From contig JABVXV010000005.1 of NCBI GenBank assembly GCA_013365325.1, positions 310,001 through 374,000 of the forward strand: a DNA stretch of 64,000 nt, written 5' to 3'. Below, piece by piece: positions 1-14,874 of the stretch. Both the position numbers and the translations under genes were made by a program. Origin of the DNA: Dipetalonema caudispina. Its lineage: Eukaryota; Nematoda; Chromadorea; Rhabditida; Onchocercidae. The notes beneath the pieces are model-generated. The model was not told the origin of the DNA. It saw only the letters and a list, made by a program, of their open reading frames with translations, and made no database searches. Every line of letters starts with the position of its first letter. Positions within the stretch are counted from its first letter, which is position 1.

Positions 1-3000
1 CCGGAGGAAAGCTTTCCATCTTGTGCAATCCAAATTTCCTGTGGCCTATCAGCTCGAGCAGCAGCTGCCTCTGCTTCACGTGTTGCACTATCACCAACGC
101 GTGCATTGAACTCTATTTCAAATTCACTCACCTAAAAACGAGTGTGCAAAAGTATACAAATAAGCCAAGGCTAACTCAAACTTCCTTAGCATTCCGAAAG
201 CAATGAAAAGAAACTTTTTTACTGGGCAGCGCACCAAGTCAATAGCGTTGAAATGAGATAAAACAAACTTTTGCTTCAACGAAACTAAATTAATTTTGCC
301 CAACAAAAAGGAATCGAATAGTAGTCCTTCACAGTCCAGCTATCTAGGTTATATCCAACATGAGATCAGCAAATTGAGGCCGAATTTCGTACAAGCTATG
401 ATGAATCGGACTGCTTGCAAAGTCCATATGAAAATGTGAAATAAGGTATTGACCTTCCATTTCATATCATTTCGGGTGCCAGAAATGAATTAACCAGATG
501 AATCTTATCCCCTTACATATTCCTAGCAAATGGCTCATAGAGTCATTATTTTATCATTGAAACAAGCCATTTCTTCAAAAATTCCAGCTTCGTTTCCGAA
601 CTAGTCAGCAGCAAAGCAAAAGTATTATGATGACCAAAATTTGTTTAAAAATTAACACTACAGAATCACAGAGCTCTACACACATTTTACTAGTTCACTT
701 AATTCAAATATACCTTCTTCTGAACATGATTGAAAGCAGTGAAAAGTGGCTGCCGCGCGGTCTCAAACGGATAGCGTGCCGCCAGCGCTCGAACGTAGTA
801 GAATATTACATCGATCCATTTTGACTGTAAAAAAGAATTTATTCATATTTTTTAAGAATTTTCATAAACCATCTAATGAAACAGTAACTGTAACTTGGCG
901 AATGCCAAAAAAAAAAAAATTAAAGAAATTTACGCAACAGCGACTTATGCGAACTTGCGCAAATTACATGGTGAGTTTTGGACAACAAAAACTGTTAAAA
1001 AAATCAGTAATAACAGTAAGAAAACTTCTGGAAGAAAAGGAAAAAACAAATCAAAACAAAACAAATACGCAGTATTTATGAAAAGATGATAACAGAATGG
1101 TGATATGCAGTAAAAACTGTAATAGGCAGTAATAAATTTCGGTATCATTTTTTCCCGAGACAGATCCATAGGATTAAGCTCCCTTAGACACAAAGCATTT
1201 TTAAGTTAAAAAGGACTTCGTTTGCTAAACAGTTCACATTATGTCATGCAATAACTGATACATTTACTGAACAGCAGCGTTTCAGTCAATCCCCATGCCA
1301 AAAGTATTCCTGCATGAACTTGTTTGGGCAACTGCCTCCTGAATCGGTGTTAAGGAAATCATGTAGAAAGTCAATATATACGAAAGAAACAGTAACGGTA
1401 AGACTATTCGAAATGACTTGGAGTTACCGTTCTTTGTCGCATGAAGGATTTACTGGAAATTTCATATCTACAGTATAGAATGCGCTTTGTATGACAGCAT
1501 TTCTGCTCCACTAATCAGAAAAGAATTGAATCAAATCTCTTGCCTACTATTATACTCTTGTAAACGTCCACTTAAAATGATGTTGAAGGAAAATAAGAAG
1601 CCTTAAATACGTCATAACTCTGATGCAAATACTTGTACTTAATGTTGTCATTTACCTAAAAAATCCAGGAACTCCTATGAGCTTAAAGCATTGAGAAAGA
1701 TAAAGAATCCACCTTACATAAATTATCTTTATCTATTAGAAGAAAAAAGCGCTTGTCTGGCATAAATCCGATACAGAACTGATATAAACAGCTCAATTTT
1801 CCGACAAATATTTTTCATGAAAGATAAAAGACATGACATTAGTGTAGATATCAAAATTTTAGCGGGTAAAAATGAATATTATAGATTATAAAGCATGAAG
1901 TTCCCTGTTATTGATTCACATCAATAAAGTTATTTTCATGCGTATCTCATTCTTGAAATCATAAGTGGTTAACTGAGATATTAATACTACAGCAGTGCTA
2001 ATGCCTAAATAACAATGCTCCAGAACATAAATTTGAACAATTTCTTTTTGAATTGGTTAGTTTCATTCAATCAGTTGAGAAGACAAATCCGATTTAATAA
2101 TTCGGTCATCAACAGATCCTGATAACTATTCCAAAATTTTAAATACGGTCACCAGATTTGTATATGAATTAACAGACCTCATAAACAGCAAGGAGAGCCA
2201 ACTGATTATAGGAACGCCCATTCCCTGCAGCCAACTGCGCTGCTTTCTGGTACCACCTAAAAATTCGAGGAATCAATTTTTTGAAAGGCATCACTAATGA
2301 ATTAACATTAGTAAACAGAAAGTTGAAGCCAAAAACTTCTTTGAGTAAATTTGATCAAAAATATCATCCCTAAACTTTTTTAGGGAATAGATATCACGAA
2401 CTACAAAATACGCTTTATTTGTTATGTGTTATAATATGTATCTCAAATAAGAAAAATGAAAGGCTGAAACTTACAATCTTGCATGTGAATAATCCTTAAT
2501 ACCTGAAACCATTCCATTGTAACGGTGCAAATCACCAACCGATACTGCTAGTCTCTGGGCAGATAACAGTGCTACCTGCAAATACAGACCATTCCACTTT
2601 AACTGCAAGAAATTTTTGAAAGAAAAAAAAAAAAAAAGCAACAATTAAAGTAGCAAAAGTGATGCGCCTGGTATATACTATAAGTTTAAGAGAACTACCT
2701 TTTCGTTAAGATTAATAAAAATGATCAATTATCAACACTCGTAAATTGTCATTAACATAATTTGTCCTTGATTTTTCGCTCGTTCTTAATAGTCGTCCAC
2801 TACATCTTAGTCACGAATAATGAAGAGTTATCAAGTATTACTTCGTTAATAAACTCGGTCTTACAGGATATGATTCCAACTACAGCCTTTGTTCATTATC
2901 CTGAACAGCCGCGAAACACTTTGCTTCGGAGAGCAAAAAGGAAAACAACAACAAAAAAATTAAGTATACAGACCAATAGATCAAATTGAAAAACATATCA

Positions 3001-6000
3001 ACCTTAACGACATGATCCATCGACTCATGGGCCCGAGAACTAGTCAGTATACATCCAACGAAATCATCTGATGGTAGACTTGATGGCCAATACAAATAGT
3101 CGTCGATAATAAAACCGAATGCTACTTCATATTTATTCAATAACAGTGCATAAAAAGCCAGACCCTGTGAAAATAAATCTTTTGAAAAACTACATTTACC
3201 TTCTTGTTTCAAATAGATACTGTCATCAGTAAAGTAATTTTTACAAATTCACATTAATTTTTCTCATATTTCTGCTACATTTTGCTTTGTTTTTGGGCTG
3301 CTATTTTGTTTGCTTTATCTGCTTAACAACTTCAGAAGATAGAAAGAACTATGATTGGTGCTCTTACATCCAATCTTATCAATTTTCAAGCTCTCTTGAA
3401 AATGTCCCCATGTTTGTAATCATCACTTTATCAGTGGGAAGTTTGGTTCCCACGCTTCAATTTTAATAAATGAAGCCTTTAATTTCAGGTTATATGATAG
3501 CTTCAGGTGGTAAGCAAGACAATTACGTACCACAGCATTAGCATATTTATTGATATATACTTGGCAACATTTATTAGCAAATATTTTTTATTTCATATTT
3601 ATTCATAATAGTTTCGCCTCAGAAAGAAACTTATTTTCCGAAAACAAATCCGAAAATGTGGAACCTGTTGTATAAGTTTCGATAAACTTGCGCGAAAAAT
3701 GCGGGAGGGGTTTCCCGTTGAATTACTTGCAGAGCGCAGAGCTTCTATGGACGTGTAAAAGCATTGTTTCCATAAATGTTGCTCCAGATTCATCGTATAG
3801 GTATAACTGATATTTCTTGTCAAAATTGACAAATAAAGTTTCGACAATGATTCACTAGAATAATTCATACGTGATTATTATTATCATTTAAAATTCTAAC
3901 CTTTATGAAAACAGAAGTCTTAGGAAGTTTTTTAGATCTCGGTAAGATTTAACCATTTGCAACTTTACTTTTAGGATAAAATCTCACCACTTATTCATTT
4001 TATAGAGCTCACTGTATTGATATCAATCAATCCCATTCATGAATTTCAAAAGAAAAAAAAAGAAAAAACTTAATGTTACTGGAAATAGCATTGCAAATTC
4101 GGTACTTGTTCTAGTTATTAACAGGTCTCGATCCACTATTTTATGTCCTTCATCGTTATATCTACATCATAACAATAAAAATCCTTCTTATAATACAACG
4201 AATTATGAAAAATGTAATTCAACCTAGCCACCAGGATTTCTTCACCAGCAGTTAGATCCGCAGCCTCTGTTATTCGATCGATCAACTGATTGATTGAATC
4301 ATTCAAAGTCTGAATTTGTGGGCCTTCTTTGCATGAAATTTCTAAATGTATTGGCCATTCAGTAGGTGGTAGCTCCCTTCGGAATCTGCTACTTTTCGTC
4401 CTTTTCAGTGATGATTCTGAAACAAGATGGCTTTCAATGCTTCTAAGGCTTATGCATTACCTTCAAAGATCAGTTAAAAGATGAAAATTCATGTAACTCG
4501 GATGCTATAGCTGGCAAAACATAATAAGCATAAAACTGTGTCGTTTTTTGGAATGTGTAGTTTTTTTTCAAACAGATGATATAAAACTCATCACTTGTTT
4601 CCGACAGAAGAGTAGCTGATCCATTAGACGAAGACGGTACGTCAGAGTGTTCCTCTTCCTCTCGAGGATTTCTCAGTGCAACGACCTTCGGTCCACTAAA
4701 ACCCTTGATAGATGTAGGCGAGGTCGCTTTCAAGGCATTAGATGTTACGGCACTAAAGAAATCATTAAGGCTAAACATAAATCATACAGTAGCGTTATCA
4801 TACTATCAGTTGAAATTATGAGCAACGAAATCTTTACATGAAATTTTTAATAGCATACCTTAAATCGTTATCTCTGCTACCAATGACCGTCTTGCTACGA
4901 GTATATTGTGAAGTCATAGAACCACAGCGAGTCACAGCTACTTCTTTTTCTCCTGGATTGTGCTGCTTCCTAAAATAAAAAAAAAAAACGGGACTTCAGA
5001 ACTTGGGTATTTTATTAAGAAATTATCAGTTTTAACAGAAACAAGAAGATTTTCATAATTTAAAAAACTAAAGATTAGAAAATAAATGAATAAGTGAATA
5101 AACATTATAAAAATGGAAATACTTCAATGTTCTCTTTCCAACCACACAATTCTCTACAAAACTGACCTCATTCTCCATCGATTTCCGTATTTATTTCGTC
5201 CTCTATTTTCATGTCCTCCCCGGTATGAGCAATTCGTAGTCGGACCATTTGATCTGCGAACTAAAACAAAAAAAAAACAAACTTTATCCTTACTCTTATA
5301 GTATACTGAAATTCTTCTGTGTGTTGTGGATATTCAAAAATATCATGTGAATACATTTTCCACAAAAAAACCTCGGTTAATAAGTGAGATTTCCTCATCC
5401 AAATAACAGCTTTCTCCTTTGTCTTCATTTTTTTGGCTTGGAAAATTTGGTGTCGTCTCTCGGTCATCGTTGGTTGGTGTTCTTTCACCACTGCCACTTT
5501 CCACGTCACTTTGTTCTTCGATACTTTCGGCAATACTTGAAGTTTGACTTGTAAAACTATCTACAAAAAATCTGAGTTTCAAAAAGCTACCTTGGTAAAA
5601 GTAAAAAAAAGTAGGACGATAGATGTAACTATGTTTATTGAAGTTGGCCGTAAAATTCAAAAATTTCTAGAGGAAAAGAAAATCACCATTTCGTTTTCTT
5701 GGTAGAAAATTGTTGGTAAAACGATGCCTACGTCCGACCGACGATTCCTTAACGTGGCTAGAGTACAAGCGACCAAAACCATTACTGTCACTAACACCTC
5801 CTGAACGATTTCGGAATTTGGAAAGAGGTTCGAGATCACGTCGAGATCTTTTTTTCTGAGAACTGGAAGGGCTTGTTTGCAATTCTTGTTTGTCAACAGT
5901 ACGTTCCTGCTCCTCCCGTTCCTTCTGAAAATTATAATAAAATTTCAAGTTCGAATCGTTGTCTAATTCTTGCTTTTTTTCCTTGTTAAATGATTATAAG

Positions 6001-9000
6001 TGATAACAGTGTAAGCCAGAATTTTTTATTTGGAAAAATTACTTTAATGAATGTCATTACTAAAGAAGAAACCTATTAAAAAAAGATTACCTTACGCCGT
6101 TCCTCAGCTTCCACTTCTGAACTCCAGTCGAATGAAGCCAAGTCGATCGAATCAAGACTAGCACATAAATCCTGAAGGTGAATCAGTTGAATTATATTAA
6201 ATTTGTTTTTGCAAACTGAATTTAAAAGTAACCATAACATTTCCAGTGGAGAAAAAAACAATTTACTTCACCCTATTTGCAAAAAGAAATACGGAAATGA
6301 GAAAGTCTTTAAATTCTTTATTTTTGATCTCTACTTCAAACAACCAAAGTTACTCGACCTTCTTAAAGTTCTAGTAAAGTTTTACGAATAAAGAATTTGG
6401 GTGGAGAACTATAAAAAACCTGGAAAGATATATGCTTTGATGCTGCTGCAGATTTCTTCGTTAAACTTTCCTTTCTTTCAGCATCCTAAAGAAGTCGAAA
6501 AGTTAATCAAATGAATAGTATGTTCAGTCTACTTTTTATACGTTATATTCAAATTATTTGAAATATTCAGTGGCTCGGTTATGGGTAATATGATGCTTTT
6601 ATTCATCTCCAGTGCACGAGTAAAAACTTAACAAAAATCTTTTTCTTGAAAAAAATATACTTCTGGACAAAACCATACAGTTTAATTTTTCACGATCATC
6701 TTTTTTGTGGTCCAAATGTTCAATGCTAGTTTAACTAAATTACCTTCTGAGGACCTGAATAATCTCGAGTTCAAGAACTATGAAACATCAACTGATTTTG
6801 TATGCTCTAAATTTTGCTGATTTAAAGGACTCTATAGAAATAAACTTCAATGAATATTTGATATTTTGTACGGATTTATATAGCTGTGCAAGGTGAAACG
6901 AAACGGAGCAAAAGGAAACCTGCTTTCGTAGATACGAAATAAGTACTTCGAATAAAACTTGTTTAATTGATTATTAGTTAACAGTTACATCAAACAAACC
7001 TGATTGTTATCTTGTGACGTATTACTAGTTCGGTCGACACAACTACTTTTGTTGTTTCGATAGAGGCGATAATCGAAATCTTCTGACTGATTACTTCTAA
7101 AAGACCAATTTCGTTGACGATTTAGTGGACTTCGACGCTCAAAGCTTGTTTGACTCAGACCACTGTCATCAGCGTACAGCAATCCCTGAATTTGTAGTAT
7201 TTAAAAATAAAGATCAAAAATAGAACAATGACAGCAGGAAATAAGATAGTTTCTGAAAAATTTCATTTTAGACCCCAAAGTTAAAATTAAAGGCTAAGCT
7301 AATGGCTCCAGAAAATATATATCAAAAACCACTGGCATACTCTTTCTATAGTATATTTTATTACTATGAACTGATCAAAAAACTACAAAGCACATCACCA
7401 GTCGTTACGATGAAATTGAAGGATACATGCCCATCTCATTTAAATGATCCTTCTCTATACTTCAGCAATATATTTTTAATATATTATTTTTTTTTTTATT
7501 TTTATAGTTCTTTTTATTTTTTAGTAATTCCAGCTCTCTATCGTTACATAAGAAACTATGTGGTCCCCCATACGAATGTGTCGTTTGTTGATCGGGAAGA
7601 TAAGTATTTTTTCCATTATTAGAATGACAAATATGCATGGATTCAAATTAATTAATATCATCATCAGACTGAAATAACCTGAATTATTCCATAAAGTATT
7701 ATTTTTTGAGTGTCAGAGTCATCTGTCTTGTTTTGTATAGTACATTTATTTCACTGATTATGAACTTCAGTACAAACTTATTCTGATCAACATTTCTAAA
7801 CATGACTGATCTTTCACAACTTAGCTTTTCTCATTATGCTAAACCAAGCTACGAACTGTCTTACACTATCCATTCTTCCTAAAAAAAAAAAAAAAAAAAA
7901 AAAAAAAACTATTCTTTCTTATATAATACAAGGAGCTATATGTCACAAAAAAGAAAATAATTACATTTCTAAGAATGCTCTAGACTTACTTCACCAAAAG
8001 CACGGCGCACTGGCAGGGTACGATATTTATTTGGATTACGCTTCCCATCTCCACTACAGTAACCACTGCTCTGCTGACAACGATATGTTGTCGATGATGG
8101 ATAGCGTTCCTTCCGACAGCTGCTATTATTCTGAAAAATCAAACAAATTTACGACTATGAACTTGATTTTAGGTAATGTTTTTCGTAAAATGACACTTAA
8201 GTTTTTTCATACTTTCCAGATGTGGGAGAAAATGTGCGAGAATATAATACGAGAAATTTTGGAAAGAAACAGATGATAAACTTTCATTAGCAATGCATGA
8301 AACATCGCTCCAATAATTTCCGAATTTTTAGAAAATATGTGTAAACTCTCGTTACCAGGAAACAAAACTTCTAATAAAAATTAAAGAATATCAAAATACT
8401 GAAAAAGAAAATGCCCCAATTCTATTATAAACTGAAAAAGTTACATTTATCAATGTTTCCTTAACATCTGAAAAATGAACTTCGTTTACAACTGAAGCAG
8501 TATAAAGCGTTCGCGTATAGTATTATTTTTATGCCCAAACAAAATGGAAATTTGGAGGAGCTAGAAAGTGTCGAATTCAAAAACCGAAGGACTAAAACTA
8601 ATTAAGAAACCAAAAATACTAACACCTGCGGAAGTGGAATTTAAACCCAATGCTTCTTTTTGATTCCATGAAGATATTTTGGTTCCAAATCGTGAACTGG
8701 TAGGGACGTTATAATGATATACATCATTATTTGTTGAGCAGCTTTCACAAAGCGACTGAGAAGAACTCTAAAAAATACATGTCACAATACATCTGTAAGT
8801 AAGCTTGCTTAAAGCAATAAACAACATGAAATTCTTCAATATGTTATTAGAGACCAATGAAGAAAAAAATTTTTTAAAAATTTGACGAAAAAATCCTTTG
8901 CTTTCTCTTTCTTTTCAAAACAGACACTACAAAGAAGTTGTCACAACACATTTATCAATGTGCGAATAACATAAAAATATAGGCTATAGTGAATTAAGAT

Positions 9001-10968
9001 TGTCCCAAACAACTCTAGAGCTTCATCATGCTGCCCTGTAAATCTATGTGTTCAACAGCAGTCCTATCTCTCCGAAAAGATAGTCCAAATGAACTGAAAG
9101 ATCAAATTTCTTGAAATCAACTTTGAATTAATCAATTTACACTTAAGCTGCATTTCAAAACATTCCGGTAAAAAACAGGTAAAAAAGTGATCAATGAGAA
9201 TTTAAATACTCATGAAGCTAAAAATGGAAATAGAAAAAAAAACATACATAACAGTTCTTAGAATTAGAATACATTCGTCTGCCAGGTCTTCTTTTTGGAG
9301 AACCGGAAATGTCCGCAAGATGATCGCATGATTTGTTGATGCTGTTGCTGCTTCTACGTAATGATTCGCTGGAATTTATTTCTTCTTTGTGCATAGCACT
9401 ATTTGATGGACCGTTATTATTGCGCTGCCGACTGTCCATATGAGGACTTAAATTAGCATAATCTGAAAAGATACAAAATTCAAAACCGTTATAAACCAAT
9501 ATCCAATAAGTAGAATGCAGTGAATTCAACAAATATTTCTTCAAATATAACTTCTAAATTTCAGTAAAAAGCACTGATACATTGATGAGATAGATACTTA
9601 AATCACTGCGTACAATCATCAAAGAGCTGCTACAGTTGTGTTTGACTATTGCATATGGATGGTTTAAGTAATCATGTATTGGTACTTTTTTTTTCTACCG
9701 CATAGAGCCGGTATTGTCAGAGAGATAAGGCAGCAGACTGCTTGGAGAAACATTGTGATAAAAAAGCATGAATAGCCTGCTTTTCATTTAGAATCGGAGG
9801 ACAAATTAGGTATACATGAAAAAACTCTTTTACTCTTCATAATATCCTCTTTTATCTATCAGTAATGTTCATATGTTGATTGAAAAATAAGGAAATGAAA
9901 GCAAATGAATCGATGAAGTAATTCAACTGAGCAGATGATAGAAAAATTGAAAATCTCACATTAAATTGCAGTAAACCGCAAAAAGCAAATGAGACCTGAC
10001 ATGACTAGGAATGAAAATATCCTGAAATCTGCTAAACTTAAATGAAATTCAAAAATTTAGTAATTTTTACCATTTTCCTTAAGAATATAGCGACGTTCAT
10101 CGTCATCACACTCTTTCCATAACGTATCACTAATAAATTCTTGGCCATGTGTTTGATTTCTCCAACTTTTCTTTCTTTTACTATTTTCTTTGTCATTTTT
10201 GGGGCCTGAAAATGTTTTCTTTTGTTATTTGCCCTTGAATGATAAAATAATCCACTAAATTTCGGACAAAGTCTTCTTAGTTTCGTGCAATCACGTCCAA
10301 TTCCACAACAATTCTGCATGTAAAACCGTCCCTTAAAAGAAATCTTTCTTAATCAAAATCTTGCAGCGAGAAATATTTAATTACGCTGTCCAGTTCACGA
10401 CTTGATTTAACATTACTAAACAAGCCAAAAAAGTAAGGTGAATCTAAATAAAACGATCATCCACACAATCGTTCAGTAATAAGAAAGTTAGAGTTAGAGT
10501 TCAGTAATCAAAATGCAGTACACATGGATTTAAGCAATTTTGGATGCAAAATAAACGAAAACACAATGCTCAAATTTATTCCATTTATCAGAAGTATTTG
10601 ACAATTTCTTGTTTTTTTTCCCTTGAACGCTATTCTGAATCATTCTACAACCACATGAAAATAAAAAATTCATTAATAAAATTCGCCCGGAATTTATCTC
10701 ATTGTTAGATAAGTGCTACTGCATTAATTTGGAAAAAATAGATTATACACTAGTTTGATTTCCATGAGAATTCGAAATATTGCAAAAACCTACCTTTCGC
10801 AGTATTCACTGACTTCGCCGGCCGTTCAATATTTGCATTTTTTTCTCTAGCATCCACCTTTTTACCATCTGCAGCAGTCCTTAGCATTCTGGGACAATAA
10901 AGCTGTATGGTAGGGCGAGCCTTCCGTGTGCTATCATTTCGCGTTACTTTTGGCGAATCCTGCGACAT
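1..10968 (-). CDS. smg-6: SMG6/EST1A nonsense-mediated decay endonuclease (3' end off the window)
   Basis: SMG6 cleaves mRNAs with premature stop codons during nonsense-mediated decay. Twenty exons (5' to 3') are in view and keep phase at every junction: 10968-10794, 10205-10071, 9462-9248, 8767-8624, 8130-7990, 7185-7000, 6485-6420, 6171-6091, 5924-5687, 5560-5372, 5260-5167, 4969-4859, 4752-4595, 4416-4224, 3854-3665, 3164-3003, 2575-2475, 2256-2178, 824-714, 131-<1, about 966 codons. Residues 18-30 (RPTIQLYCPRMLR) match the exon-junction-complex-binding motif of SMG6. Residues ~60-690 are polar and low in hydrophobics, as in orthologues. From about residue 700 the 14-3-3-like/TPR domain is recognisable: LEQHLWKQCFYTSIEALR, VSVGDLHRYNG, NGRSYNQLALLAVYE, then FYYVRALAARYPFETARQPL. 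The last exon contains VGDSATREAE and PQEIWIA, matching the SMG6 stretch after the TPRs. SMG5 and SMG7 fit less well, because NGRSYNQLALLAVY is SMG6-type. The PIN nuclease domain should lie beyond the left edge. The start is the first ATG before the motif; an upstream 5' exon is possible. Confidence 0.93.
7881..7908. repeat. 28-base poly(A) homopolymer in a smg-6 intron
   Basis: An uninterrupted run of A on the plus strand lies in the smg-6 intron between the exons ending at 7990 and starting at 7185. Such a run is prone to slippage and is a likely length-error site in assemblies. Confidence 0.9.
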
Positions 10969-13900
10969 CTGCCCATCAAGCGAATAGCAATAAAAATTTT
11001 ATCCTCTTAAAAACCAAAAAGATAAATCATTTTTACTTTAAATATAAAGATAGAATTTCGAATTTGAAAACATAATTTTTTAAAGATTTCGGAAATTCAA
11101 GGATTTTCAAGGTTTACCATTCGACTTGTCAACAACAATATAAAAAATCATCCTCCCTACGACATCACTACTATGTTTGACTTTTTTCGACTTCATGCCT
11201 CTAATTATTTTGTTATTACAACAATTATGACACAGCTACGACTCTTGAAGTTTAAGTTACACTGAAACATAGGGATGGATGTTTTACACGAGGAAAGATG
11301 AATAATGTATGTGCACGTCGTGAAATGAAACAATACTAACAAGTAGGAAAAACCTAGAAATATTTGCCAATTTTTATAATTTAAAACTTCAGCGATAAAA
11401 AAATCATAAGCTTTAAACGGAGATATTCAAACTAATTCCTGATAAATAACCATCTATAATAACTTCGTACTCTATAAGAGGATACTTCGACCAAGCCTCC
11501 TATTCCTCAGTTCATTTGGTACGTTATGGAGTGATTTACAGCAGATGCACTACAGAGATACAAATACTGACCAGTGAAGCGTGGCAATTAAGTGTTAATA
11601 GCTTAGGTTAATCCCTTTATCACCACAAATACCAAAAAAGCAATATAAGCTAACCCGAACGAAACCATCAGAAACATCCAACCTATCGACCAACCAGCCT
11701 CTACTCTTCTTCACAGAAAACAAATGAAATTGTTAAATCCCTTCAGGGCAATAATTGAAATTTCCTCTGCTGTTGTTTATGAGATATGTCGTCGACGAAT
11801 AGTTGAATGCTTGTATTGTATCAGTAAATGCCTTTTTTCTCCATTAAAAAAAAGATACAAGAACGGTACGTTAATGAGTTTAAATGTAGTCGTTGTGAAG
11901 CATAGTTAAATAAGTCTGGACTGAAATTCAAATGATCGGAATTAAATTGGCATTTGCCGTTTATGAAATAAGAAGACAATCGATTGCTGATTTATTTCTT
12001 TTCGGCTAAATTTCAGAATCTTGATTCAAGTATTCTATGCTCATTTCATTGTTTCACCTATCTATTCTTGTTATATTACGCTTCCTTCAAATACAATTTG
12101 ACTGAGCAACCATTCATTATTTAAAAAATTGAGAGTAAGAGAACTTGTACTCTTCTGGCAGTGTACTTCAAAGAACCAAAGATGGAGAATAACACAGCTT
12201 AAGCTTGAGGTATTTTCATTGTGTTGTAGTACATATTTCAGGATATTTTTTTATCCAGAAGTGTTCAGGTTAATAAAAAGAGCAGCTTCCGCTAATGCAT
12301 ATTGAGTGCAATATGTAATTTGAAAAGTAAGCAGTGAATTTCAATCAAGGGTCAAGGGAACATCTTCAAAAGAATTCGACAAGAATATTAGAGTTTCGAA
12401 CTCTGTGAATTCATGGATGATTGTGAACAAAAAAAAGGGGCGGAAGTATTTAATTCCAAACAAAATTTCAGAATAAAATCATACTTGTGATACACCTACC
12501 GACAGCTATCACAATTGGTGGATGACATGCTGTACAGATTTATAACAGCTGTTTTTATTATCATCTCTCCATCTCCTTATGTTCTTTTAAATCAGGAATT
12601 AAAATAATGCATTCCGGTAGGATGTTATTATGAAAATGCTTTTCATTTTATCTCAGTTGTTTGCCATTTTTTATTCACAGAACGTATGCATCTGTTACAA
12701 TTATTACGGAAATTGTATTCCTTTCATGGAGTGACCTTCATGTCATTACACAATAGCTTCCTTTGCATTGCAGAATTTTGTTGATTGACGAAATTTGCTC
12801 AGTATCGATATTCTTGTTGTGAAGTTGAGATGAAAGTAGTACTGCATATGATACAGGTGGTACAGATTGTTTATATATTTTCGAGATGAAGGGAATGCAT
12901 TAAATATCATAGCTAGAATACTAACAAATCCTGTCTATGTGGAAGGAAGGATCTTTCTACCACATGCAAATCCTTTCATATTTCCATTTTCATATAGAAC
13001 TGGTAACAGTACTTGAAATCAGATGGTATATGCTTTCTCTAATACAATGCAGCTTATGATTACTCAGATCCGACAACCACATTTGTAAGTTTTCATATCT
13101 TAACATTCTTGTTGAACCGAAGATTTCATTGGATATCTGGAATTTGATCACAGTAGAATATGAGTTGTGAGTGACCAGAAACTTACTGTGCAGAATTCGA
13201 TGTACAAACCTTCAATTAACTAAAATCAATTCGATCCAGTTCTCATGTCATCGTATCCCGGATAAACGATTTTTCATGTTCTTGATATGAGCTAGAAAAT
13301 TCCGATGAATCCGGAAAATAAATTTTTCCTCGAAGATAAACAACGACGAGAGAGGTGTAGCTAAGATTAAAGATTAAACAAGATGAAACGCTCAGAATAA
13401 AGTGATGCCTTAGGTCGAAAATTGTACGTAAGTAGCCAAGCATTTCAATGTCATCCCAGATCTTTATCTGATAACTGTTAATTTAGGGAAATCATTAAAT
13501 CATGAAAGAACCTTAAAAGAAAGCTATATTATTTGCCTAGGGCTCGTTATGCTTTTTTGTTTAGCTGACAGCTCAGTTATAATATTAGCCAACCAACTCC
13601 CTTGCTAATGTGTGTGAAAGGAAAAAACTATCTATGGTTTTTGCTGTTTCTTTATTTGTTATTTTAATTAATTTCCTTTAGCTTCACTTCTGAAATAACA
13701 AATGAATATGCACCAAAACGCCCGCAACCTATCAAGCACGATTTCGTACAACTGTATCAACAACTCTTGTAGCATTATGAAAATATCTTTGAGTGTCCAA
13801 ATTTACTACTTATTGTTATAACACATTTGTGTTCGAATTACTTTTCGAACCACCCTCCAAATTCCAAAAATTTATCGGCTACTATGCAAATCAAACTCCC

Positions 13901-14874
13901 GGAAAAAGAAACTTCTCCATCTTCACCTGTCATTTCTCTTTCCACCATAAAGAAGACAACATCGATACCACTGAGGTATGTTTCTGGTTTTAAAATCAAA
14001 TAGTCGAGCGAAGGCAAGATTTTTTAGAAAGCGTTGCCTAATAATCACACGACATCAGTAATGAACAAATTCATAATAAAGATACAATCAATGCAAATAT
14101 ACATTTTCAAAGATCCTGTTTATGACAACATCCGAAAACCGGATTTACAAACAAACTACAAAGGAAGTTCTCATTTGCCAGTGGGAAATATTGCATCTCA
14201 AAAATGCGCTAAGTAAGTTCTCAGGCCAAGGAGGATTTTCTTCTAATTGCTTTCCTCTCTTTCCCTTTTTCAACATATTTTCTCAAAAAATCTGTAAGAA
14301 AATTTTGTAACATTTAGAGTTTGTCAATAAAACTGGAAGACTAAGATGAAACAGGAAAGAAAAATGAAAAGAAAATACCTTAAAAATGGGTGATATTAAC
14401 ATTATACAACTGGAAATAAAGAAAACGGATTTAGCAAAGTGTTTCAACCAATAAATAAACCATGAAAAATCGTAAATGAAGAAAGAGACCGGTCCATTAA
14501 AGATTTTAAACTCCGAAAGTAAAGAAATACTATTTTGAAACAAGAATTTTGAAGAACAATAAAAACATCAGAAAACATCAAATTTTTCCATGGTACTATA
14601 ACAATCACAAGTAAAAAGCCACTGCAAGATATCACTAACTAGACCGAATGCAATAATTTATAAAAACAAATCAGACAAACAGAAAAATCTAAAAAAATTA
14701 AAATGAAACCGAATAGATACATTTATGAATGACACGACGAGATTTGCGATATTTTTTCAGTTAATATATATTTTTAGCTGAACTCTTAGAAAAATTAAAC
14801 CTAAGACCTAAACCTCATTCTTTTTCTTTCATTTTTACCTTTTTTTTCTTCTCTTGCTTTTCTTTTTTTGCATG
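10969..14874. other. Intergenic region between TMUB and smg-6
   Basis: About 3.9 kb between the TMUB stop codon and the chosen smg-6 start. It should hold the smg-6 promoter and the TMUB 3' UTR. Open frames here are at most about 90 codons, rich in F/I/K/N/Y, and do not join through plausible splice sites. I see no gene, RNA or repeat I can support. Confidence 0.6.

Noticed and set aside
7836..8276. 146-codon plus-strand open frame
   Set aside because: It contains a poly-Lys run from the A28 homopolymer and overlaps the smg-6 exon 8130-7990, which fits the minus-strand model in phase.
11724..14635. Several 60-90 codon frames on both strands
   Set aside because: Composition is dominated by F/I/K/N/L/Y, there are no consistent splice signals and no motifs; they are consistent with AT-rich non-coding DNA.
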